DNA of 64,000 bases from Carnegiea gigantea (taxonomy: Eukaryota; Streptophyta; Magnoliopsida; Caryophyllales; Cactaceae), in the NCBI GenBank assembly GCA_029747015.1, contig JAKOGI010000142.1, forward strand, positions 707,501-771,500. Direction: 5' to 3'. The notes beneath the pieces are model-generated. The model did not search any database, had not been told where the DNA came from, and saw nothing but the letters and a program-made list of their open reading frames with translations. The position numbers were made by a program, and so were the translations under genes. Shown piece after piece: positions 48,274 to 60,488 of this stretch (its first letter is position 1; the number at the start of each line of letters is the position of its first letter).

Positions 48274-49092
48274 CCCTACTTGACCTGTGAGCCTCCTCGA
48301 CGACTCATTCAGTGACTGGCTCGTGAGGCAAAAAGAAGGAGAGAGACAGGGGGTGAGACGGGAAAATAGCTGCACCGGTTGGCCCACAACTCGCGGGGAG
48401 GCTCGGGGCTGTGAGCCGGCCCGAGGGCCTTTTTTTCTTTTTTAATTTTGTAAATACTTTAAATTATTGTTTAATTCTTTTTGTGTTATAAAATGCCCTT
48501 ATGGGTATTATTTTATTCGATGAGCTAAAGGGTGTGTTCGGTAACAAAGGTTGAAGTAGAGGTTAGTGGTTTGTAGTGGTTAAAATGTTATAGAGCACTA
48601 CTTCGAAGTGTTCGACAAAGTAGTAAATGAGGTAATGGTTAAAGATCTATGTAGTGTTTTTAAAAAGTTAATGAAAGTAGTTTTTAAGAACCTCTATCTA
48701 GTGGTTATATTGTAAATTACAAAATTCATCTTTTTATTTACTAAAAACTTTTATTTATTGTGCCCTTTTTAGTCATTTTACATAAATCTGCTACTTCAAC
48801 AGCTACATTCACCAAATGCATTTATTTTAAATCGCTAGTTGAACCGCTAACCGCTAACCACTAACCACTAACCACTAGTAGGTCACAGTTAATCGGTAGT
48901 AAAACCACTAACAGTTAGTAAAACAGCTAACTATTACTAAAATAGTTAATTTTACCGCACACGTTCACAGTGATGAGCTTTGTATTAAAGGGAGAGAATT
49001 ATGAGTTAAAAAGTTAGATTCATAACTAATATGACAAAGAGAGGCTCCTAGTGATAAATCAAAAAACTGACTCATCATTTAGAAATGCTCTA
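48274..49092 (+). mobile_element. GGCTCACCACTGG-type MITE, copy E4, interrupted
   Basis: Follows E2 closely (CTAACCCCTACT, GGGTGAGACGGGAAAATAGC, TGGGTATTATTTTATTCG) to 48530, then continues after the nested insertion at 48968 (GTGATGAGCTTTGTATTAAAG) to CTCATCATTTAGAAATGCTC. Confidence 0.7.
48532..48967. mobile_element. MITE nested inside copy E4
   Basis: About 436 bp with loosely inverted ends (GTGTGTTCGGTAACAAAGG; TTAATTTTACCGCACACG) and CTAACCACTAACCACTAACC subterminal repeats. Flanking E4 halves join to a continuous copy when it is removed. Confidence 0.7.
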
Positions 49093-49461
49093 AAATCTCA
49101 GAAAGAGGCAATCTAACCACTAGTCACTGGAGCAGTTACAGCCGCAGATTCTCGTCAAGAGAATGACACGTACACATCATCGCCAAAGAAGAAACAGCAG
49201 CGTAAAATCAAATCCCAAAACGAGCAATCCTTTCCCTTAAGAATCAAACTACAAAGCTCTCATCCTTTTCTCTCCCCACTTTCTAATCCTCTCCCAGATG
49301 CCCAACTTTCCTTAGCCCCCTAAAGCTTCTTTCTCCTCACCCTTGATCCTCTCTGCCTTCATATGTACACACAAACCCACAAAGAGAACAAATTCCCCAC
49401 ACAAAAAGAAACTAAAACTCTCTACAAAATCAGCACAAATTAAAAACATCAATTATTCATT

Positions 49462-49704
49462 ATGTGTTACCCTGAAGGATACCCTTTCCCCGCCCTTGAG
49501 GAGCTCCATGTGGCAACAAATAGAAGGCACCAGCACCACTTCCTCTGGCCACCGCCACCCGCCAGAACGCCGCCTCCAACGGCAGCGGGTGGCGGTGACC
49601 GTGGTGGCAGAAGGGTCTGCCTATGCTCGCCCACTAAGCACCCTGGTTCATTCCGGTGCCGGTACCACCATGGGGAGTATGTGTGGTGCAGGATGAAGAG
49701 GTGA
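49462..49704 (+). CDS. Short protein with CLCSPTKHPGSFRC motif (serine-rich-protein-like family)
   Basis: An 80-aa open frame whose C-terminal half, CLCSPTKHPGSFRCRYH followed by HGEYVWCRMKR, matches a widespread plant family of small Cys-containing proteins of unknown biochemical function (often annotated serine-rich protein-like). The first half is low-complexity (PPPPARTPPPTAAGGG). The ATG at 49462 is the first in this frame. The 5' leader (about 49250-49460) is CT-rich as in many plant leaders. Coding GC is clearly higher than the AT-rich flanks. The Cys spacing (C-x-C ... C) could bind metal, but that is only a guess. It is the only gene of the window on the plus strand. A relative lies at 60489-60773. 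Confidence 0.75.
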   Translation: MCYPEGYPFPALEELHVATNRRHQHHFLWPPPPARTPPPTAAGGGDRGGRRVCLCSPTKHPGSFRCRYHHGEYVWCRMKR

Positions 49705-50075
49705 GCAATCCCACATATGATAATACAGTTCAGAAAACAGACTGTGTAGCAGTAGAAGATGTTGAACAGGGTGAGATTAGACACTTAAATAATCTGTGTT
49801 TGTGCATGTATATGTCCAGAAATGATGGTATTGGTGATGTTCAAAGTTACATTCCTAGTAGTAATATGTTATTTTTTTTTTTTTTAATTTTTGACAAGCT
49901 TGAATTAGGAATAGAATCATAGCTCATGGATAATCATGGAAGTGGTAGGAGAAGATCAAATTTCTTCTGGGAAAAAGGAAACAAAGCAAGCAAAAATGAA
50001 GGGGCATGAGATAAGCACAAGCTGCCGAATTCATGAGGGGCGCCGAGAACAGCCATCTGCCTAATCTGGGCTGGG

Positions 50076-50114
<39 letters not shown>

Positions 50115-51100
50115 TGGCTGCTGCGAAAAAGACAACACGGAGCGATGTAAATGCAACATTAAATTCCTAAAGAGGCAGTATACCGGAGAGAAAAACTTTG
50201 TCAATTTTAGCAAATTATCCTATGTTTTTCTTTCTATTATGTTCATGTGCCTGCCTGCATTTCAATGAGCCCATAGAATTAGTTGGGATATCTTTGTCTT
50301 ACCACATCCAAGCAAAAAAATATGAAGTACCAAAAAAAAAAAAACCATAAATTGGAGCACCTATATATTATATATATATATGAATGCTCAAGGGAAAATC
50401 TTTACGTAACTAGACCAACGTAATTGTTTCGCATTCACGTTAGGAGGGACCTTTGAAGGGCTTAAAATTCATCTCAAAGGAGTTGTTCGTTATGAGCATA
50501 TTGAATGAACAGGTTGAAACAAGTTTGAGCAAATTTGAGCAAAAAGCATATTTGAATAAGTTGGTGCAGATTTGGCTAACAATTTACGGACTAGAGCACT
50601 TTAAAAGTAGATTTGTGAGTTGAATGAAGTAAATTGGAGCAAATTTGACTAGCACTTAATAAATTGAAACATGCTTGATTAACAATTAGTATGTTTAAGC
50701 AGATTCGACTATAATGTAACAAGTTGAAGCAACTAGTAGATTCAATATACTCATAACAAACAGACCTCGAGTTGCTACACAAAAATAAATTTTATCAATT
50801 CTTTTTGGAAAAAAAAAATTTGAAAAGAAGCGAGGAACAAGAAAACATAATTCCCAAACAATTGATATCAATTTGATACATTTTTTTATTTTTGTGGAGA
50901 GGGGAAAACCATTAATGAAAATTTATGTAATATCCTCAATGAAAATCCTTTAGTCAAAATAAATCCATTTTAGTTTCACTTTGACACCAAATTAGGATGC
51001 CATGCCTACCAGCTGAATCACCTCTACCAGCTGAATCACCGCTAAACATATAGAGCATTATTCTGAACACCAACTGTACTTTTTACCATCTACTACTTTG
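49705..51100. other. Spacer, likely 3' flank of the plus-strand gene
   Basis: The first few hundred bases are probably 3' UTR. The GA microsatellite and a region of AAATTTGAGC / AAGTTGAAGC words (50510-50740), possibly an old MITE, follow. No gene seen. Confidence 0.4.
50083..50112. repeat. (GA)15 microsatellite
   Basis: A pure GA dinucleotide run of about 30 bases in the 3' flank of the plus-strand CLCSPT gene. Confidence 0.9.
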
Positions 51101-51564
51101 GGCGCTAATTTTACTCAACATCAAAATATGAACAGCCAGCCCAAAAAAAAATACAAGAAAAGGAGGTTTTGTCTGGCAACACAATGCAAATATGCAATAT
51201 TATTACATTGCATACCATTCTCTACCACATACAATACCAGTATTCCATCTCATCCAACCCAACAGGGTAGACAAAACGACAGTGACAACATGCGATGTTA
51301 ACAAGCCTAACGGCCTGACTCCGTGGATTGAATTGAACACCATATTCTACATAGCTATTACAAACTAAGAGCGTAAACATACATAACAGATCTCTGCACA
51401 GACATTACTAAACCTTTTCGACATACCTTCTAATCTACCGATTCCATGACTAGATAAAAGTCTCAAAGATACCCATGCACACGCAACCATCTAAAGATGT
51501 ACACCTCGACCTTTATAATTACACATCACCGAGTAAGTCCAGCTTCCTGAATACCTGGTCTCAA

Positions 51565-54500
51565 TCACTGAAAACAGAACATACAATTAATTTTAGAATG
51601 TAGCTGAACTATGCAACAGAGGTTTCTTGGGCAAACAGCAAAGAACCGTCCACCATCTGTATATCCATTCCCAACTAATAGAGCATTGTTTCGTGCCCTT
51701 TTCTAGGGTTCGAGATTTCAGGCAGGATTTATGCATATCACAGCCCGTTGTGTAAGAGTTCCTGTTAATCCTTGACTTACATGAGACCCACATGAACCGC
51801 CTCCAATGGGTTTGGGAAAGAAATCACGTCGACACTCAAAATCAACAGTTTAGCCAAGAATCAAGAGGGATCTAAAGGCAAGAATAGTTTTCTCCTTTAG
51901 AGAGTAGTGACTTCAATTCTCGAGAATGAGATAACTTGAAACAGAAACAAAAGGGAAAATTTTATGGATTTCCTTTCCCGCAAATTCTATAATTCTGGAA
52001 AAAACTCTGGGGGTAAAGATTTTGGTTTGAACTCATAACAGAACCCGATTCCATTCTTAATACTACTTCCATTTTTCTTTTTCCTTTTTTTTAAAGAATG
52101 AAATCAAATAGATCAACATTCAAGATGACCAAAATTACTTAGCACTTCGCAGATGAACAATGATCGGTCACGGCATTTAAAAAACCATATAAACTTAATA
52201 TTCCATTACTGAAACTAAAACTTATGGTAGCCTGATTGCATTGTGCCTATCCAATTCTCTAAAAAGAAACTGTGATATAAGCATGTTCTGCAGAGCCAAA
52301 TGGTATCGCATTGGTTACATGGTTGATTCATTAGGTGTTTTCTTAGGTAAAACATCCGTTAGCTAATTACTGCTCAGGCGCACTGGTCCCCAACCGTTTT
52401 CGTCATTTTCGTAGGAGCAGAAGATAATGAATCTCAGCAAACAGGTCTAAAATATGAATTACACTATGACTTCAAATTTGCCGGTGCACATCATTCAGGT
52501 TTCACGGTATGGCTTAATGATGAGTATAAAAAGGTAGAAGGCATAAAAGCTTTCACTTAGTAACAAGTCATAACCTAAAACCTTCATCTTCCCTCAAATA
52601 TCATGGACGTCCTGGCCTAACCAATCCCCCTCTTTTAGCCCCACACAATACCCCAGGTTGCCAACCCCAAAGAGGAATGAAACGGACAACAAGGTAGGAC
52701 AGAGAAGAGCCCTAGAGGAAAGAATAAACTGAATGGATTTAGGAACTACACAAGGTCAAAATAGCACAAATATAACATGTGGTTCAGGAGCTCACCTCAG
52801 GGTAACAGTTTTGCTGGATGATTGTCTGGTTCACTGGATTTATATGCACCTCACATGACACTTTAGCCTGGGTCATAACAGCTAGATTCAGTGCAAAAGT
52901 ACATTGACAAAACCAGGGTGAAAAAGGACAGAATGCAAAGATGACGACAAGGCAGAACAAATATTGTCTTGAGAACACATCATTTCAGAGTAAGATAATC
53001 AACATGTCAAGATCACCCATGATTCAAGGTAACAATGCAGAAGTGCATAGCCAAAGCAGCTGAATGACTTAACGACAAACCTCAGTGCTCAGAGAAAGCT
53101 GTGGACCTAATTGGCAGGCCAAGACAATCCTAATGCCTAACACTGAACATAAGCACGCTGGCTTGTCCAGTAGATGAAGCATGAAACAAAACAATGACTG
53201 CCCTACCCATGAGGTTCTTGGCAAACTGGGATCTGAGAAGGCTTAGATGTAACACAGCCCTAGTCATGCAAAAATAAAGCATATAAACAATGACAACATA
53301 ACAATGACTTCAACAACTGATCTGGCCAGATCAAAGGGAAACAAGATGTATGCAATACAAAGATACTAAGCGATAACCATGATAACCATCGATTTAGGAA
53401 CTCATATTCCCCTGAAATATATCATATTCAATAGTTTCTTTTTTTTGGGGGGGGGAGGGGGACCCTGTCCTTTGAGTTCCTTCCCTTGGTTCAAAAGGAA
53501 GCAAAAGAGCATTCAAAGTCAACGTGGAAACTAACATGTGGAAGCAGGGTTAATAAAGCATGCCAATGGAGCCGGAATTGCCATTACTTGAGCTAACTAT
53601 GAAAGGTTTTTCAATGATAAACCATACAGGTAGCATGCCATCACAAGGCATATCATGAAAAGGCAAAGGTTAAAAAGAGTAAACTCAGCATTTCTCTCAA
53701 ATATAGGGCCCCCCCCCCCCAAACACATAAAAAACAGAATATCCCTCTTTGAGAACAGCATGAAAGACATATGCTATACAACATCAAGAGATTAATATCC
53801 AAGTCACATGGATTAGTATCTGACATAAAGTTAAGCTGTCTTAGGTAAATCAATTTCAACAAGTTTGAAGTCCCTGTTCAATCTACTTTTTTTCATTACA
53901 AGGGATTGCTCCGTTAAAATTTCAGGATTGGCACCAGCTTTACCAAGAATTTCCGAATGGTCGAATCTCACAAAGCTAACTAGCTAAGGCAATTGTTGCT
54001 AAAGGCCATTCATATTTACCAAGGACTAGAGTAGCAAATGGAAAACAACACCTTGGTCATGACAATGTACTAAACAGTAAACAATCTATCTTCCACAGGC
54101 AGCCAATATTCATTTTGATCATAAGGTACAGTACAGGGTACAAAATAAAAAGGCAAGCAAACCAGAACAAGGCCGGACACAAAAGAAGTCACACGGTCGC
54201 GGTAAACAAAAGACCCTTTTAACCACTGAACACCAGAGGACCACAGAAAAGCCAGCAGCTTCTTGCCTCAGTGGAGACACACTATGATGTACCAGTCATA
54301 AAGAAATCAAAAATCCTAAATAAAGATTTTATGTAGCTGTTTGATAATACTCAAATGGGAATGCATTGATCTCCAAAACATCAACACACAATTCTTATGC
54401 ACAATCCTTCACTTCAAAGTATACGCAGAAAAGAACACAAGTAATTTGAAGTCTAAACAACGGCGAGCCCAGCTATAATTGAAAAGGATATCAATATGTG

Positions 54501-54907
54501 CACTCATAAAACTCCAATATCAATGATTGTAAATCAAACACGGACCACTTCTATATCATCTCGAATGGAAAACAACCTCAATCAAATTGCCTTCACCTAA
54601 CAATCTATTTTCAACAGGTGCCCAATGTTAGTTTTGATCATACAGTACAGTACAGGGAAGTCCCAGCAGCTTCTCGCCTGAATGGAGACATACTATGCCA
54701 GATGAACCAATCATCAAGAAATCAAAAATCCTAAACACAGATTACATGTATGACCAATCTCATAGCTCATCACTGGGAAACATTTGATAACACTCAAACA
54801 GAAATGCATTGATAATCAAGAAACACAATAATTTACACACAGACTTCACCCCCCATGGAGCACAAAAGGTACATTTTTGCAACGGAAACGTGAAATATTT
54901 ACTTCAA

Positions 54908-54955
<48 letters not shown>

Positions 54956-55534
54956 AATTGGAATCTTGAAGAAGAAGAAGAGGCCAAGATCTCCCTTAAC
55001 CCTAGAAAGAGTATCAAAGGGCACAGAACCAGCGGCAATATCCTCAATCAAGTAAAAGAAATCATGCAAAACCTCAAACCCATCAAGCAGAAGCGTGGCA
55101 TCAACGTACGACGCTCCTCTCGCCCTAACACTCCCACCCTCCGATTCAGCAAACCCTAATTCTCTTCCGCGGTATCCAATCGAGACATTGAGGGAGTCGT
55201 AATTTAGAGAGAACAGGTCCCGATTACGAACCCTAAGAGTGAGAGAGAGGGAGAGGTCGAGGGAGATGGAAGGGTAGGTGCGAACTTGGACATGGTTGAG
55301 TCGAACTCGGACGAGTTGGAGCTCGGGGTCGGACGGCCAGAGGAGGTAGATGGAGAGACAAAGGAGGAGGAGAGAGAATGCGAGGAGGAGGTTGCGGCGG
55401 AGGTGGCGGATTATACGGTGGATGTTGCGGCGGCGAGGGTGGGGGTAGAGTGGTAAAACGACGTAGTTGGCTTGGGGGGTAGGTTCGGCCGCTGGTACGG
55501 ATGAATAGAGGTGAGCTTGGAGTTTCGATGTCAT
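51565..55534 (-). CDS. LEA-2 / NHL-type membrane protein, three exons
   Basis: Exon 1 is 54953-55534 (194 codons), exon 2 is 52796-52867 (24 codons), and exon 3 begins at 51567 with the stop codon itself, so the product would be 218 aa ending QNCYPE. One transmembrane segment (LLLAFSLLLLCLSIYLLW, about residues 49-66) follows a short Pro-rich cytosolic N-terminus. The rest is a LEA14-like beta domain: LRVRNRDLFSLNYDSLNVSIGYR, then KGDLGLFFFFKIPIQ joined to AKVSCEVHINPVNQTI. The order matches the Arabidopsis late-embryogenesis hydroxyproline-rich glycoprotein family with a C-terminal CYPE. The first donor, CAG|GTCTCT, is the edge of a CT microsatellite. If exon 2 is not spliced at GAG|GTGAGC, the protein ends CYPEVSS at 52784; I prefer the spliced form because the acceptor TTTTCAG|TGA restores the family end. 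Function is unknown beyond membrane or stress association. Confidence 0.85.
54911..54950. repeat. (AG)20 microsatellite at a splice donor
   Basis: Forty bases of perfect AG (CT on the minus strand). On the gene strand the run starts right after the GT of the donor of LEA-2 intron 1. Confidence 0.95.
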
Positions 55535-55659
55535 TTTTCTTTTCTTTTTTTTTTAAATTTTAAATTTTTGCTTTTGGGGGGTTTTGTTTGGTTGTGATAT
55601 ACATGCCCAAGAGACTCTGCTGTTGTACGAACCAGACTGGCTTACCCAATTTTACGGTT

Positions 55660-56040
55660 TTACCACTCTTGGGCCCCATTGTTGAATCATTTTCATACTA
55701 GGACTCGGGATGATGATTATATCCGAGTTCGAGGCACATCCGATCAGATCGGATATAAAACAATGTTTAAATATTTGATTGGTATGATACAACATAGTAT
55801 ATTATCGATAAGTAGAAAGAATAAATTTGGAAGGAAAAACACAATACACAATTGTTGTGTAAAAAAGAAATCGATTTGAATCGAATTAAATTCGACTCCG
55901 ATCCGTTCCAATCCGACTAGGATTAGATGTTCCTTTTTGTCCACCGGATTGGATTCGAATCGGATTATATCTAAGAAGTAATTGGATTCGGATATCTCAA
56001 CATCTGATCTGAATCCGATACGTTATCCCCAAGTAGGACA
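55660..56040. repeat. GGATCGGAT/AATCCGA-rich degenerate element
   Basis: Repeated ATCCGA, CGGATTGGATTCG and GATCGGATA words on both sides of an AT-rich core; typical of subterminal regions of hAT-like MITEs. Ends not defined. Confidence 0.4.
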
Positions 56041-57655
56041 TGGATTTTCCTGTTAAGAAATTAGAATCCTCTTGTTCAACGACCCCTTTTTTTAAAAAAA
56101 GGGATTAGAACAATTAACATTTTAATTGTGTACATATTTATAGTAATGAAGATATAAATTTGCTTAAGCAAAGAAAACAAGCTCAAAAATATAGAGGATT
56201 TAGATCCTTCTTATTTGTTCTCCTTAATATACTGGGTAATATATCTAGTGATTTAAGAGGCAGGTAACATTTGGGTCAGTTATACTTGGAGTTTACATTC
56301 GAAAATTCTAATTCCAAAGTTTCGTGCTCAAAGCAATTCAATGGGTCAGAGGTGCATTTTATACGTCTGTTTTCTTCTACAAAAATTATAAACATAAAAA
56401 TAATTTTTAAATAAAAAGGTTCATTTAGCTTAAATGCTTTCAATCTTTTAATATTTACGCTTTTTTCGAGAGCCAATAAACATAAGATACGCTAACCTCT
56501 TGGAATATATTTTCTTTGTAGTAAATCAAAATAAATTTAGACAAATATCTACTATCACATAAGCCGACATTCTAACAAAATTAAACAGTTAATAATGTGG
56601 ATATGTCATTTTGAAGGCCAAAAGATGTTCAATCACATAAAGTTTCCTATTTTTCTCAACATGTACTATTTTATATGTTGGCGTGATTGGTTTGATTATG
56701 ATGAGGTGGTGAATTGTTCTTTGAGACTATGTTTGTCTTGGCCACATCCCCTGTTCTGGAACTTATGGATTTTTCATTGCTTTACCGGCATCAAATTCAA
56801 GTAATTCTAGAGATTTCATGATACCTGTAATTAGGTGGAGTTCATCTCAATTTCAAGCGTTGTTCTACTCAAAATCGGATGAAGAATACAAGTTCGACCT
56901 TACTGTTGCCAATCTAATCGGAAAAATCGTTTAATTTTTGGATTAGATTTTCTAAAACTGAATGACTTGCTCATTCAGGGAAGAACAAAATGAACGAGTT
57001 GAAGAACAGAAGGGATGCCGTGCTTTACGGAGGTTTTTTAAGAGTCTTTCAATTGTTTTTTACTTTCAAGTATAATGGGCATTTTTGAACAACCCTATTT
57101 TATGCGTGATATACTTGATAACAATGAAAGTTGGTTGATATTATTGAACAAAATACAAATTTTAGTGACATAACATGTCAAGAACTCCCTTAAAATGGGT
57201 TACAGCTTGAAGCACAGTCCTCTTGGTGGGAAGAATTGTCAAAGAAGAGAAAACTAGTCACTTCACTATTTTAAAAAAAGGAAATTCAACAGAGCAAACG
57301 AGTAAGAGAATTAGGCAAGACGTCCTCATCATTGGGCCACTTGTGGGAAGTTACATGAATTATTAATGCAATTTTCTTTTTTTTTTTTTTAATGGGGATT
57401 GTCTTACAATAAGTTATTGCAAGCCAATTGATGAGGTGTATAATAAGCAAAGACTCTCATAATATTGACATCTCACAATAAGTTTTTAAAGTGTAAGACA
57501 GTCTCATCCAAGACGAACTATGAAAGGTGAACAACGTGTCTACAACCAGTATCTATCCAGGAAGGTGAACATAGTGTAAACCACCAATAATAATGTAATT
57601 TTTGAAATACAACATTAAATCAAAAGGCAACAAGTGGAGAAAACAAATCAAAGGA

Positions 57656-57870
57656 GACAATATGGAGTTAATCAGAGTCGAGAGATTTAGGAGACAGATG
57701 TGTAAGAGCTACAGGAGCAGCAGCTTGATCTGTGCCACTGCTAGTACATGCAACTACTCTTGCTGATGATGTTCTTGGGCTTGGTAACAGGCAAAGAATT
57801 GGACCACTGAGGTCATATAGAATGGTTAGGGTATGAACGCCTCTTTTCAACTTGTCATAAATAACTGATA
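57656..57870 (-). pseudogene. Truncated copy of the 60.5 kb CLCSPT gene (5' half deleted)
   Basis: The 3' half of the coding region and 3' flank match 60.4-60.6 kb: the end SPKSLDSD corresponds to SPKSINSN, and nearby noncoding words (TACAACATTAAATCAAAAGG against TACAACGTTAAATCAAAAGG) also align. At 57805/57806 the alignment jumps: GAATTGGACC is followed directly by ACTGAGGTCATAT, which in the intact copy lies upstream of the ATG. The start codon and the CLCSPT motif are therefore gone (217 bp in the intact copy, 60626-60842). The TATA box of the intact gene (GGGTATATATG on plus) reads GGGTATGAACG here. A 76-aa open frame (57668-57898) remains but starts in former promoter sequence and is unlikely to be used. 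Confidence 0.8.
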
Positions 57871-58450
57871 GGCATTGGTGTCGATTAACGTTGATCATTG
57901 CTGGTGAGTATTAAATTTATGAATATAGACATGATTAAATGTTGATCAGTGCTAATGAATGTTGATTAGCTGATTAGTGTTGATGACCGTTGATCAATGA
58001 TAGTAAATGTTGATAGATGTTAATCAGTGCTAAAATATTGATAATAAGTACTTATGATAAGTTGAAAAGAAGATGCCCAAAGTAGTCAGTACTATAGAAA
58101 AGTGGAAACCAACTTCTTGTTTGCCTAGATTATTCCCTATACCTTTCAGCTTCGGCCTTCGAGGCGATTACTTTAGGTTGTTTTTGGTCTAAATCTATCC
58201 TATATTGTCTCTTTCATTTGTGTTAGTAAATTTCTACTCATAAAGTTTAACTGCAAATTTTATGTTTAAGCCTTTGACAATGTGACATAAATTGATAAAA
58301 ACAAGGAGGGTTAGTGGAAGTCGTTAGTGTGTAACTCTCCATGGAAGCCACCACTCACCAAATTCGTGCCATGTTTGGCAATCTACTTTTAGTCGTTAAC
58401 TAGTTGTATTAATTGTTTGGCTTAATTGGAAAAATGTTTGATGATATTAG

Positions 58451-58694
58451 TAGAGCTGTGAAACGGGTCGGGTCGGGTCGACCTATTTAATAAATGGATC
58501 AATTTCGTGTCGGCCTTAAAAATAGGTTAGATTTGCTCAAAACTGAAAAATAACAAGTTTTCACACTAAATGGTCAAATCGTGTTGACTTCAAGTTGAAA
58601 TCGGTTCGGGTCGGGTCGAGTTCATGTTTCTCTCGGTAAATTCGGATCGGGTTCGGATCGGATTATCTTATCGGGTCAGACTTTTACAGCCCTA
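58451..58694 (+). mobile_element. hAT-like MITE with near-perfect 8-bp target duplication
   Basis: Ends TAGAGCTGTGAAACGGGTCG and CTTTTACAGCCCTA are imperfect inverted repeats; subterminal GGGTCGGGTCGGGTCG and GGATCGGGTTCGGATCGG arrays. Flanks GATATTAG (58443-58450) and GATATTAA (58695-58702) match at 7 of 8. 244 bp, no coding. Confidence 0.8.
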
Positions 58695-59366
58695 GATATT
58701 AATTGTTTCTAACAAAGGTTACTACCTAAAAATTCCTTGTGCCTATAACATAATGAAATTGTCTTTATTACGTATCACTTTTTTCCCCTCCGATAACCGT
58801 TGGAGGACAAGGAGGGGGGAAATAAAATAAGGGTCCCTTCAAAAATAAGTAAATGTAGTTGAAGAAATTTTACCTTCTTGGATGCAAATCATGTACAATG
58901 GCCATGTTCTCCAAGTTGAACAAGGACTGGGAGGGGGAAAAGGAACAATGCAAGGAAGAAGAAGAGGAGTAAACGAGCAACAAATTCTAGTAAGGGAGTA
59001 GTGTTATTTATAAATAACATTGAACGTACTTTTGTCGAATATAATGGGATAATATGTTAATTTTAATGATATAGACCGTAAAAAGTTGATTGAAAAGACT
59101 CCTACGAAGAGCTTTTTATGAATTAATTTTTTTACAAATTAACTTCTAAAAGCTAATACAAAAAGTTATGAACCAAACAATCCAAATTGATTTTTTAACT
59201 AAAATAAAACAACTCATACATACAAATAAAATTCTTCTCTAGGAATAAAAAGCTTTTTACTTGATAACAATGAGTTTTTTTTTTTTTTTAATTGTATGAG
59301 AAGACAACATCAAAGTATCAATTCTCAACGGGCCTACGGGGCACGACCCCACTTTCAGTTCCCAAG

Positions 59367-59875
59367 TAGGAATGGGTACGGGGCGGGTTGAGCGTATCCT
59401 CACCCATATCTGTTTTTGAAAATTATAGTCATATACGTACCTGTACCCATCGGATATTAAAAAATAAAACTCATACGCATACCCATCGAGTTTTGCTTGT
59501 TTGCGGATATTATTTAGATTAACATAGAAAATGAAAATTAATGCCATAAGCAAATCATATTTAAGTACGATATGTATTTTTATATCATTATAAGATGACA
59601 AAGTTGTGATATTTTGAGAATATATTGTTTAAAAACGAAAATCAAATACATTATTAGCTAATGTTTTGTTAAAAAAGTTTGAATTGGACTTAAATTAAAA
59701 AAATATTAATTAAAAAAATATTAAACCAAAATAGTTTTTTATCTTATTAAGAAAACAAATACTGGTAGGATGCAGACATATAACGAATAAAAATTATACC
59801 AATATCTATACTCATTTTTCAGTATCTATCCTATACCCATTTAAATTCTATTTTCACCACCTATATAAATTTTAA
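59367..59875. mobile_element. Degenerate Ac-like element remnant
   Basis: Begins TAGGAATGGGTACGGGGCGG, like the 30.4 kb element, with TACCCAT/ACCCATCGG words at both sides of an AT-rich core. The right end is uncertain; no target duplication seen. Confidence 0.45.
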
Positions 59876-60488
59876 CTTAGGAAGATTTTATAGATTCTAA
59901 ATGAATACGGATTTTATTGAAATTCCTATTCCCAAGTCTCTTTTGTCCCTCTCTCAACTTGAACAGACCACTAGAATGATATTACGCAAGCCCATCTTAT
60001 AATCTGCCCCAGGCCCCACCCTGAAAGAAAAAATAAATTAAAAGGCAAATTCATATTGATAGCAATACAGGAAGGTTTTCCAAGGAAGAAATAAGGGAGC
60101 CAAGCCAAATTCAACCATGCCTCTTTGGGAAGTTGATCTCACTTCATGTATTAGAACCGAAAAGAAATTCACGAATGGCAAGAGTTCTGCTCCTGGGTTC
60201 GAATCTTGTGAATGAATAAAATTTATAATATGAAAATTCTACTTCTTATTGGATCAACAGTAATTCAATTCCGGGTTGATGTAAAATTGATATTTTATGA
60301 TAAGTTTTTACGAGACAGTCTCACTTAAACCGACAATAAAAAGTGAACGACATAATTATGCCCAATTAATTCTATCCAAGATATCAAGACGAACATAAAT
60401 GATCAAAAACCAATATAATTGTTGAGGTACAACGTTAAATCAAAAGGTAAAAAGTAGAGCACACACATCAAACAAGTTAAGGACGGAG

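Noticed and set aside
49343..49696. 117-aa frame overlapping the 49.46 kb gene in another phase
   Set aside because: It begins with TTG rather than ATG and has no recognisable motif; the 80-aa frame carries the CLCSPT core.
54899..54952. C-terminal Ser-Leu repeat of the LEA-2 open frame
   Set aside because: It is translation of the CT microsatellite beyond the splice donor; the family sequence continues in exon 2.
56595..56804. 69-aa plus frame rich in Trp, Cys and Phe
   Set aside because: No motif, promoter or splice partner; composition fits random AT-rich DNA.
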